Source: Bowmanella denitrificans (lineage in GTDB: Bacteria; Pseudomonadota; Gammaproteobacteria; Enterobacterales; Alteromonadaceae). From it: a stretch of DNA of 64,000 nucleotides. Of this stretch, positions 53,594 to 61,351 are shown one piece after another. The stretch spans positions 62,001-126,000 of the forward strand of contig NZ_PEBU01000013.1 in NCBI RefSeq assembly GCF_002887595.1, given 5' to 3'. The notes under the pieces are model-generated. The model saw nothing but the letters and a program-made list of their open reading frames with translations, had not been told where the DNA came from and did no database searches. Every line of letters begins with the position of its first letter. Positions within the stretch are counted from its first letter, which is position 1. The position numbers and the translations under genes were made by a program.

Positions 53594-56500
53594 ATGCCTG
53601 GACTAGTTCGCCTGATTCTGATTGATACCCACCTGCCAGGGGTGGTGGAACTTAAACTCGACGGCCACACCAATATATGTGGCACCAATGCATCGGGAAA
53701 AACCACTCTGCAACGCCTTATCCCGGTTTTTTACGGCGAATATCCCAGCCGCGTGGTACCCGCTACTCGTGACAGTTTCGAGCGTTGGTATCTGCCCCGT
53801 GAATCCAGTTTTATTATCTATGAGTATCGCACCGGTGAAGAAGAGCTTTGCCAATTGGTATTGACCTCCACCGGCAACGGTGTGAACTACCGCTTTATCG
53901 CCAAAGGCTTTGATCTGGACGACTACCTGTACCAGAACAAAAACGGCAAACATACCAGTCTGCCGGCGGTAGAGCAGGCCAGAACCCTGGCCCGCAATGG
54001 CTATACCGTCAGTAAGCAGCTCAACACTAAGGATTTTCGCGCTGTTCTGCAAAATGACAGGGGAGTGATGAACGCCTCCAGCAATGGTAGGGAACTGTTG
54101 GGCTATGCACGCATTTTTGCCCTGTGTGAAACTCAGCATAGCCTGCGCCATATAGAGAAACTGGCCAAGGCTGTGCATTCCCGTGAAGGCAAGATGGAGA
54201 CCATCAAGGCCATGATTGCCGCGATTCTGGAAGAAGACGGGGTGCAACCACCCAGTTCCGGGTTGAGTCGCAATAAGGTAGAAGACTGGATCCGTGAATG
54301 TCATCTGATCAAAGAATTTGATGCCATCCGTCCTCAGTTCAGCCGCCTGGAGCAGGCTAACCACGAGTTGAGCCAGAGCGAAATTCGCCTGGCACAACTG
54401 CGTCAGCAATTTTCCATTGATTTAAGCCAACTGGCCGCCAGCTTAGTGCAGCACGAAGGTAAGCTGGAAGAGACGGTGCTGAGCTTGCGTAAACAGGAAA
54501 GCGACTGGGCCATTCAGCGTGACCACCTTAACCAGCAACTGTCTGAGGCTAAAGCTGAAGTACGCACGTATGAAAGTGATCTGGAGCGGGTCGAGAAGGA
54601 ATACCAGGACTGGCAGGACAAAGACATTGAGACCCTGCAGAAAAACCTGAATCAGTTGGGTCAGTGGCAAAGTCAACTGGATGGTGCGCAAAATCGTTAC
54701 AGCCTGCTGACCGATCAACACCAGGATGTTGAGTCCAGTTACAACAAGCAACTGGCTGCCATCAGCGAGAAACTCAGCCAGGAGCAGGAACTTTACGGCG
54801 AGAAGCAGCAGGAGCTAAAGGAAAAACTGGCCGACGCCCGCACCGATGAGCAGCGCAAACTGGCCGAATTGCGCCAGGATTATCAACAACAATTAAGCGA
54901 AGCTCAGCAAGACTACCAGCAGCGTTTGCAGGAACTAAAGGTTCAGCATGCTGAGCTGTCAGCCGCCTTGCGCAATGCAGGCTTCAATGAGTTTGAGCAA
55001 AGTCAGGTTGCGCTGCTGGAAGAAAGTATTCAGGAGGCAGCCGATCTGGAAGATGCCGGGCGCGATAAGCAGCGCCGCTTGGCTCAGGAACTCAGTAACA
55101 GTCAGAAGTCCCGTCACCAGGCAAGCGTCGAGCTGGAGCAGGCCCGTAAGCAGTTTGCCAAAGCCCAGCAGCAGGTGGATAAAATCGAAGCGCTGCTGTA
55201 CCCCGGCCAGGGCAGCTTGCTGGAGTTTGTGCGCCGTGAAATGCCGGACTGGCCCAAATCCTTAGGTAAAGTGATTAATGCTGAACTGCTGACCCGTAAG
55301 GACCTGAAGCCCGAGCTGGGTGAAGTGCATGACAGCCTGTTTGGTCTGAAACTGGATGTTTCACTGCTGGATACGCCTGATTATGCTCACAGTGAACAGC
55401 AGTTACAGTCACAACTGGACAGTGCACAGCGTCTGCTGGCCGAAGCTGTTGAACAACAGAATCTGGCGGAGCAGAAACTGGCACAGGCCTCAGAGGTCGT
55501 GCGTAACCAGGAACTGAAGCAGGCTCAGGCCGACAGTGAACAGCGCACCCTGGAAGCGAACCGCAAGCGTCTGCAACAAGATAAAGACCAGTTATTGCAG
55601 GAATATCGAGCGGCCCTGGCCGAACGCAAGCAACAGAATAAAGACCGACTGAAGGACAATGAAAAGCGTCAGCAGCAGGTGCAAAGCCAGCAGCAGCAAG
55701 CGCTGGACGAAATTCGTGATCAACTGCGTGACGCAGAGACCGAACTGCAATTCCATTGGCAGCAGGTAACCGACGACTTGCGTAGCCAGATTGCGCAGGT
55801 GGAACAGCATATCCAGCATAGCCGCCAGCAGGCCACTAACGACAAGAAACAAGCGCAGTTGTGGCTGCAAAACGAGTTAGCCAAACGCGGAGTCGATGTT
55901 GACGAAATTGCTGAGCTGCGTAAGCAAATCGAGACATTAAAAACAGATATTCTTAAAACAGAAAAGAGCCGCGGGCTGGTTAAAGATTACGAGCACTGGC
56001 ACGCCACGGTGTATTTGCAACACAAGGTCACCTGGCAGCAGGGCCTGGCCCGTGCCCGCAAGGTGCAGGCTGAATCGGAAAGGGAGCTTGCCAAGCAGGA
56101 GGGGGCCTATAAAGAACAGCGCAGCCAACTGAAGGAATTGCAGACCCAGGTCGAACAATTGCTGAAAACCGCCAGGGAACAGGAACTTGACGTAAAGAAT
56201 ATTTATTCCCAGCTGAATAAACTGAGCTTACCTAAAGCTGAGTCGGCGGTGGATAAAGGCAGTATTGTGCAGCGCTTGGGTGAAGGTCAGCAGTTACTGC
56301 AAAGTCGCGACAAACTGCTTAGCGATATTAAAGCCTATGTTGAGCATTTTGATTCTCTAATTGCCAGCCAGGCAGGTACCGGACTGGCGGAAACCTGGGA
56401 GCGTTCCAGGGAAGAATGTGCGGTAATCAATGCCCAGGGGGTACGCACAGTGGATCACCGCCGCCTGGTCAGCCATTTGGATCAGTTACTCAATGTATTG

Positions 56501-57268
56501 ATTCCGCAGAAGCTACAGGGGCTTCGCGACCTGGGGCGTACCTTTGGTGCCGACCTTAGCCAATACTACAAAGTCCTGGAAGATATTGATAAACGCATTG
56601 TCACGCAAAGTCGACGGATTAGTCAGGAGGTTGAAGAAGAGTTATTCCTGGATGGCGTATCTGACTCTGCCGTGCGTATTCGTTCACGTATCAGTGAATT
56701 AGAATTCTGGCCAGAACTCACTCAGTTTAATCGCTTATATCAGGAATGGTTGGAAGACGGTGCGGCCGATTTGCCACCCGATGACTATGCCATGAGTATG
56801 CGTAGGGTAATGGATATTCTTGGTCGCGCGGCCTTATCTGGTGGCATTGGTAAGTTACTGGATATTGAATTGCAGTTACGTGAAGGTAAGAGCGATCTGG
56901 TGATCCGCACTGACCGGCAATTAAATGAATCCTCCAGCCACGGTATGGCCTACCTGATTTTGTGTAAGTTCCTGCTGGCCTTTACCCGTTTGTTACGCGG
57001 TAAAGCCAATGCAGTTATTCACTGGCCTATTGATGAGCTCGGTACCTTGCACCAAAGCAATGTGAAGAAAATCTTTGATGCCTGTCAGAACAACAATATT
57101 TCCGTGGTGGGCGCCTTCCCCAACCCCGAGTCAGAGGTATTGACGCTGTTTGACAATCGCTACCTTATTGATAAAGCCAGCCGCAAACTGCAAGTGGTGC
57201 AGCCCAAAGTCAGTGCGATTAGTGAGCGCTTGCGTCAACGTGCCCAGCAACAGGAGAAAAGCGCATGA
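53594..57268 (+). CDS. SMC-like ATPase of a Wadjet/MksBEFG-type system (JetC/MksB-like)
   Basis: A 1224-residue MukB-like ATPase starting at ATG 53594 behind AAGGA; an upstream in-frame ATG lacks a ribosome site. The N-terminal head has Walker A GTNASGKTT (residues 30-38). Coiled coils rich in Gln, Glu and Leu span about 255-530 and 600-910, separated by a small hinge (about 535-600, LLYPGQGSLLEFVRREMPDW). The C-terminal head has a signature-like LNESSSHGMAYLIL and Walker B HWPIDELG with D1147-E1148. SMC dimers of this class extrude DNA loops; with the next three genes it forms the component set of plasmid-targeting Wadjet complexes. Not a RecN/SbcC: no zinc hook. Confidence 0.88.
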   Translation: MPGLVRLILIDTHLPGVVELKLDGHTNICGTNASGKTTLQRLIPVFYGEYPSRVVPATRDSFERWYLPRESSFIIYEYRTGEEELCQLVLTSTGNGVNYRFIAKGFDLDDYLYQNKNGKHTSLPAVEQARTLARNGYTVSKQLNTKDFRAVLQNDRGVMNASSNGRELLGYARIFALCETQHSLRHIEKLAKAVHSREGKMETIKAMIAAILEEDGVQPPSSGLSRNKVEDWIRECHLIKEFDAIRPQFSRLEQANHELSQSEIRLAQLRQQFSIDLSQLAASLVQHEGKLEETVLSLRKQESDWAIQRDHLNQQLSEAKAEVRTYESDLERVEKEYQDWQDKDIETLQKNLNQLGQWQSQLDGAQNRYSLLTDQHQDVESSYNKQLAAISEKLSQEQELYGEKQQELKEKLADARTDEQRKLAELRQDYQQQLSEAQQDYQQRLQELKVQHAELSAALRNAGFNEFEQSQVALLEESIQEAADLEDAGRDKQRRLAQELSNSQKSRHQASVELEQARKQFAKAQQQVDKIEALLYPGQGSLLEFVRREMPDWPKSLGKVINAELLTRKDLKPELGEVHDSLFGLKLDVSLLDTPDYAHSEQQLQSQLDSAQRLLAEAVEQQNLAEQKLAQASEVVRNQELKQAQADSEQRTLEANRKRLQQDKDQLLQEYRAALAERKQQNKDRLKDNEKRQQQVQSQQQQALDEIRDQLRDAETELQFHWQQVTDDLRSQIAQVEQHIQHSRQQATNDKKQAQLWLQNELAKRGVDVDEIAELRKQIETLKTDILKTEKSRGLVKDYEHWHATVYLQHKVTWQQGLARARKVQAESERELAKQEGAYKEQRSQLKELQTQVEQLLKTAREQELDVKNIYSQLNKLSLPKAESAVDKGSIVQRLGEGQQLLQSRDKLLSDIKAYVEHFDSLIASQAGTGLAETWERSREECAVINAQGVRTVDHRRLVSHLDQLLNVLIPQKLQGLRDLGRTFGADLSQYYKVLEDIDKRIVTQSRRISQEVEEELFLDGVSDSAVRIRSRISELEFWPELTQFNRLYQEWLEDGAADLPPDDYAMSMRRVMDILGRAALSGGIGKLLDIELQLREGKSDLVIRTDRQLNESSSHGMAYLILCKFLLAFTRLLRGKANAVIHWPIDELGTLHQSNVKKIFDACQNNNISVVGAFPNPESEVLTLFDNRYLIDKASRKLQVVQPKVSAISERLRQRAQQQEKSA

Positions 57269-57900
57269 TCAGTGAACAAGGTCGTATTCTTGAGCGTCTG
57301 CTGTCTGGCGATTTTATTTGTGAAATCAGTGACGAAGACGGCTGGCGCTATTTAAAACAAAGTGCCAACTTTGAAGCGGTGGACCAATACCTGGCCACCT
57401 TAAACCGCAGTTTGTCGAGCGCAGCCGACGGTCAGGTATTTTTTGCCGCCTATCGCACCTTGGGAGACAGTGAGCGTAAGGTATTGTCATCGCAGTTTCA
57501 GGAAATAGCTGCGGGCTTGTTGCCCCTGGTGGAATGGTTACTGCTGGTGCAACAAAGCAGTGGCTCGGATGTGCCAGTAACTCAGGGCAGCACCATTCGT
57601 TCAAATGAATTGCAAAGCACCATCGAGGACACCCCGGCTTACAAAGAGCAGTTAGCCAAGATTGCCCGTTATCGTTTGTTTAACTCCAACAGTGTTGAGG
57701 TGGTCGGGCAGTTAAATCTGGTATTTAAACGCTTAACTGAGCTGGGCTACCTGATGAAACCCAACCCGGATAAACTGATTTATATTGCCACCGGCAAAAT
57801 AGATTACCTGTATGAAGTGCTGCGCTTTATTGATGAGACCGAAGCGCTGTCGCTGGCGGAGCAGGCCGAATCTGCCATTCAGCAAGGGAGCCTGCTGTGA
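57265..57900 (+). CDS. MukE/MksE-like kite subunit (JetB-like)
   Basis: A 211-residue helical protein that overlaps the SMC gene by 4 bp (ATGA), with AGGAG upstream. It has tandem winged-helix character: EQGRILERLLSGDFICEISD, a middle region ending LAKIARYRLFNSNSVEV, and a wing-like ELGYLMKPNPDKLIYIATGK. This is the expected size and pattern of MukE/MksE subunits, which dimerise and bind the kleisin and DNA. Identification is supported more by position between the SMC and kleisin genes than by single motifs. Confidence 0.8.
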   Translation: MISEQGRILERLLSGDFICEISDEDGWRYLKQSANFEAVDQYLATLNRSLSSAADGQVFFAAYRTLGDSERKVLSSQFQEIAAGLLPLVEWLLLVQQSSGSDVPVTQGSTIRSNELQSTIEDTPAYKEQLAKIARYRLFNSNSVEVVGQLNLVFKRLTELGYLMKPNPDKLIYIATGKIDYLYEVLRFIDETEALSLAEQAESAIQQGSLL

Positions 57901-59117
57901 ATCAGAATTTGCATCAGGCCGGGGTTAAACTGCTTAATGCCCTGTCGCGCAATGCCGATTTGATTATGCAGGTGTACTTAAGCGGTACCCTGCATGAAAG
58001 TGAGGCAAGTCCCGGTGTTATCGATAACCTTAAGAAACTCGGTGTGTTATGGCGGCCTGAACCTGGTGCGCCGCTGCGCCTGAAAAAGGCCATCCGTAAT
58101 TTACTGGAAGGCAGTTTACATGATGAGCGCAACCGGCAGATCGACACCAATATCGGCTCGGCACTGGCCAGTCTCAAAACCCTGGCCCAGCATTATAAAG
58201 AAGCGCTGCATAATCATCGTTATGCCGAAGCCCAGGCGCATTTAAATGATCTGGCTGAACATGTTTATGCCCTGGCTGAGTCATTAGCAAACAGCGTGCG
58301 TACTTTGTTTAGCCGTATTAATAATGAATTCGGTTATGTGGCCTCTATTGATGCCAAAATTCGTGAAAACGAGCTTGCGCAAAGTCAGGTGTCTGAGCTG
58401 CTTAGCCAACTGGAAATGTTCCGCTTTGATGAGCTGTCCGAAGTGGCTGGCGGCCTGCGTGAGCTTCGCCATCTGCTGGTGGTCGCCCTGCAGCAAAGCT
58501 TCTCGCGTTGCACTCAGGAACTGAGTATGGCGCAGTCGCGTCTGTTGGAACTGCTTGGGCGCTTCCGCGAGTTTCGCGGCCGCACCCGCCTGCTTAAGGG
58601 CTTTTTGCTACATATGGAGCAGCAGCCCGATTTTGTACCGGCTAATTATGCCAATCACAGCCAGGTACCGGCGTTGTTTAATCTGGCCAAGCCATTACTG
58701 CAACCTGCGGCGGTGGATGTAAACCGGGTTGACCATGAGCAGGATCTGCTACTGCTGGTTGGGCGCATTAAGGCCCTGCATCGCACCGAAAAACCCCATG
58801 ATGAGGAGCGTAATGCTCAGGCTATAGATGTGGAAAGTCAGGGCCAGGTGGAGCTGGACGATAAGGCCATTCATCAGGCGGTGGAAGCCTATTTCTGCGA
58901 AGTGATTGATACGGGCAAGCGTTTAACAGCCTTACAATATCTGACCAGCCAGGCACTGGAATTTGATCCAGAAGTATGGATTTACCAGGTAATTGGCGGC
59001 TACCAGGGCCTGGCCGAAGAAGATCGCCAATATTTCGCCCTGGAACCGGAAATCGAGGACCATCCAATATTTACCGGCAATAAAATTGTGCGCGATGTGG
59101 AACTGGGGCTGCGCTAG
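57897..59117 (+). CDS. MukF/MksF-like kleisin subunit (JetA-like)
   Basis: A 406-residue helical protein. The GTG start overlaps the previous stop (GTGA) with GGGAG six bases upstream. An N-terminal winged-helix-like part (LKKLGVLWRPEPGAPLRL) is followed by long helices (SALASLKTLAQHYKEALHNH, LNDLAEHVYALAESLANS) and a C-terminal region that ends in a small beta/helix domain (ALEFDPEVWIYQVIGGYQGL). Length and layout fit a MukF-type kleisin that bridges the SMC heads. Proteins of this family are sometimes misnamed in databases. No catalytic motif is seen. Confidence 0.75.
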   Translation: MNQNLHQAGVKLLNALSRNADLIMQVYLSGTLHESEASPGVIDNLKKLGVLWRPEPGAPLRLKKAIRNLLEGSLHDERNRQIDTNIGSALASLKTLAQHYKEALHNHRYAEAQAHLNDLAEHVYALAESLANSVRTLFSRINNEFGYVASIDAKIRENELAQSQVSELLSQLEMFRFDELSEVAGGLRELRHLLVVALQQSFSRCTQELSMAQSRLLELLGRFREFRGRTRLLKGFLLHMEQQPDFVPANYANHSQVPALFNLAKPLLQPAAVDVNRVDHEQDLLLLVGRIKALHRTEKPHDEERNAQAIDVESQGQVELDDKAIHQAVEAYFCEVIDTGKRLTALQYLTSQALEFDPEVWIYQVIGGYQGLAEEDRQYFALEPEIEDHPIFTGNKIVRDVELGLR

Positions 59118-59134
59118 CTTAAGTTGGCATAGTT

Positions 59135-59989
59135 ATGGAACTTAATCGCCGCGACATCAATACCCTCAGCCGTTTTTTGCAGGATCAGGAATGCCTGCAA
59201 AAACGCTTTGGCTCAGCGCTGACACAATGGCTGGTGGACAATTATGGCGATCTGTTCCGACAGCAAGGCCAGATATGCAGCTTCAGCTCTGAGCAAAAAC
59301 GCCGACTACGGGACGAGCTGCAAAAGGATTACCCGCGTTTTGACTGGTTGCAGGGACTGGAAACAGGTCTTGAACGCCTGGCCGTTACAGCCAGGCTGAA
59401 CCAGGAAAAACTGGCCGATATTCGTCCCGATGATGATTTTGTGCTGGTTCGTCAGCGTGATGGTCTTATGCATACCTGCGGCCTCGATCTTCAGCTTCCC
59501 CCGCAAAGTTCGCTGCGTCTACCTGTTGAGCTGCTATTGCAAACTCCACCCAAGCAGATACTGGTGGTGGAAAATCTGGATGTATTTGATCACTGGCAGC
59601 GCGCCTGCGTAGCGGACGATATTGCCGACTCTTTGTTGGTTTACCGTGGCCATAACCGTCTGAACAGCGGCTTGAAGAAGTTGCTAACCCAGTTACCATC
59701 ACACACGCAGGTGATTATGTTTAGTGACCTTGATCCCAAGGGGCTGGAAATTGCCATCAGCCTGCCTATGGTGACGCATATGTTGTTGCCTGCCAATCGC
59801 TGTGAACAACTGATCATGCGCAGCAGCCCAGGGGTTTTTAAAAAGCAGGGTAAGGCTTGTGCCTTTTTACGCAGACAGTTAACCAACGGCTGGCAGCCCT
59901 GGACCGACTGGGTGCTGAGCGGGCGCCTGGCGATAATGCAGCAGCATTTTCTGCAGATGGGCACCGAGCTTATCAGCGTCCCTCGGTAG
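59135..59989 (+). CDS. Short TOPRIM nuclease-like subunit (JetD/MksG-like)
   Basis: A 284-residue protein, 17 bp after the kleisin gene. Residues 1-125 are helical with a winged-helix flavour (RRDINTLSRFLQDQECLQKR). Residues 138-245 form a TOPRIM fold: ILVVENLDVF with Glu 146 and VIMFSDLDPKGLEIA with D198 and D200, the acidic metal-binding set also used by topoisomerase VI and by JetD to cut DNA. Described JetD proteins are about 380-400 residues because of a larger N-terminal arm; this one is clearly shorter. It is the predicted DNA-cleaving effector of the operon. Confidence 0.8.
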   Translation: MELNRRDINTLSRFLQDQECLQKRFGSALTQWLVDNYGDLFRQQGQICSFSSEQKRRLRDELQKDYPRFDWLQGLETGLERLAVTARLNQEKLADIRPDDDFVLVRQRDGLMHTCGLDLQLPPQSSLRLPVELLLQTPPKQILVVENLDVFDHWQRACVADDIADSLLVYRGHNRLNSGLKKLLTQLPSHTQVIMFSDLDPKGLEIAISLPMVTHMLLPANRCEQLIMRSSPGVFKKQGKACAFLRRQLTNGWQPWTDWVLSGRLAIMQQHFLQMGTELISVPR

Positions 59990-60055
59990 CGGATTTGCTT
60001 ATGCACCGCCAAGAAGCAGAGAGCGCAGGATATACATCAAAAAAATTTCTGTCTT

Positions 60056-60144
60056 TCTCCGTGCCCTCCGTGCCCTCTGTGCCTCTGTGGTGATATTTAT
60101 CCAACTGAAATATTGATAACCACAGAGGCACAGAGAACACAGAG
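60056..60144. repeat. Single palindromic repeat related to the 6.7-7.7 kb cluster
   Basis: CTCTGTGCCTCTGTGGT (60075-60091) pairs perfectly over 17 bp with ACCACAGAGGCACAGAG (60119-60135) around a 27-nt loop, and weaker pairing extends outward. Upstream, CTCCGTGCC/CCTCCGTGCC is repeated. The arms match those of the repeat cluster near 7 kb. It follows the last SMC-operon gene and may act as its terminator. Confidence 0.85.
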
Positions 60145-60379
60145 TGGTTGCAGATAATGTCACTCTGCACGCTATTTTCCGCGTCTCTGCGGTGAACGTA
60201 TTTTCGTGGTGTTCAGGTGTTACTAGGTTGAAAATGTACCAGCGTCATGTTTTGCAATACCATGTTGCTGTACAGAAGGAATCCGAACCATAAGCTTGTT
60301 CGATATCAATAAGCCGTCAGGATGATATTGTTATCCTGGGCCTGATTGGGTGAACCAGAAAAATCAAGGAGTGAATGAG
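60145..60379. other. Intergenic region before the adaptor gene
   Basis: This stretch carries remnants of the repeat family (GCGTCTCTGCGGTGA near 60181 and TTTTCGTGGTG near 60201) and then about 150 bp of ordinary sequence that must include the promoter of the following operon. AAGGAG at 60367-60372 is the adaptor's ribosome site. Confidence 0.5.
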
Positions 60380-61351
60380 ATGGCAACGACAGCGCGTATA
60401 TTTGGGCTGGTGGCGGTAGTCGCCGCGGTAGCAGGCGGGATATGGTGGTGGAGTCAGCCGCAGTTGCCGCAGGGTATTATCTCTACCAATGGCAGGTTGG
60501 AAGCCACGCAAATTGAGGTGGCCACCAAAGTGGCGGGCCGGGTGGAAGAAGTGCTGGTGCAGGAAGGCCAGATGGTGCATCGCGGTGACTTGCTGGCCCG
60601 CCTGGACAACCAGCAGCTATTGGCCAAACAGGCGGAATTACAATCCAAGGTCGAGCAGGCAATGCTGGCGGTAGAGGAAGCCAAAGCCGGGGCAGAACAA
60701 CGCCAAAGTCAACTGACCCTGGCGCAATCAGAGCTCAAACGCATTCAGGCGTTGGTAGCCCAAAAACTGCTGTCGCAGGATAAGCTTGATCAAGCCAAAG
60801 CCCAGTTTGATTCTGCCTCTGCTGCGTTGAAACTGGCCAATGCCAGTACTGAACGTCTGCTGGCCAGTGTCAGTGAAGCCAAAGCAGCGCAGCAGGAATT
60901 GCAAAGCCTGCTGGATGACACACAAATCCGTGCGCCGGGCAATGGTCGGGTGCAATACAAACTGGCGCAGGCCGGTGAAGTGCTGGCGGCTGGTGGCAGG
61001 TTGGTGACCCTGCTGGATTTATCCGATGTGTATATGACGGTGTTTTTGCCAGCCGATGTGGTAGGTAAGCTAGGGATGAACGAAGAGGCGCGTCTGATTT
61101 TGGATCCTATTCCTAACTACGTGGTGCCGGCCAAAGTCAGCTTTATTGCTGCCGATGCACAATTCACCCCCAAATCAGTCGAGACCCGGGATGCCCGTGA
61201 CAGCCTGATGTTCCGGGTTAAGCTGGCCATTGATCCAGCCCTGCTGGACAAATATCAGGAAAAAGTGAAGACCGGTGTAAGGGGCATGGCTTATGTGCGT
61301 GACAGCGCAGATACGCCGTGGCCGGCCAGCCTGACCATCAGCTTGCCATGA
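60380..61351 (+). CDS. HlyD-family adaptor, YhiI-like
   Basis: A 323-residue membrane-fusion protein; ATG 60380 is chosen because AAGGAG lies eight bases upstream. An anchor helix (IFGLVAVVAAVAGGIWWW) is followed by a lipoyl half (VEEVLVQEGQMVHRGDLLAR), an alpha hairpin (about 75-180, many Gln/Ala), the second lipoyl half (QIRAPGNGRVQYKLAQAGEV) and a beta domain (VYMTVFLPADVVGKL). The stop overlaps the start of the RbbA-like gene, which matches the yhiI-rbbA-yhhJ order of E. coli. It should link the transporter to an outer-membrane channel. Confidence 0.92.
   Translation: MATTARIFGLVAVVAAVAGGIWWWSQPQLPQGIISTNGRLEATQIEVATKVAGRVEEVLVQEGQMVHRGDLLARLDNQQLLAKQAELQSKVEQAMLAVEEAKAGAEQRQSQLTLAQSELKRIQALVAQKLLSQDKLDQAKAQFDSASAALKLANASTERLLASVSEAKAAQQELQSLLDDTQIRAPGNGRVQYKLAQAGEVLAAGGRLVTLLDLSDVYMTVFLPADVVGKLGMNEEARLILDPIPNYVVPAKVSFIAADAQFTPKSVETRDARDSLMFRVKLAIDPALLDKYQEKVKTGVRGMAYVRDSADTPWPASLTISLP

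Noticed and set aside
53603-54409. 268-codon frame antisense to the SMC-like gene
   Set aside because: It is a shadow of the conserved head domain, which has clear Walker motifs on the plus strand.
53594-57268. SbcC/Rad50 or RecN identity for the SMC-like ATPase
   Set aside because: There is no CxxC zinc hook, there is no SbcD-type partner, and the downstream genes are kite, kleisin and TOPRIM proteins.
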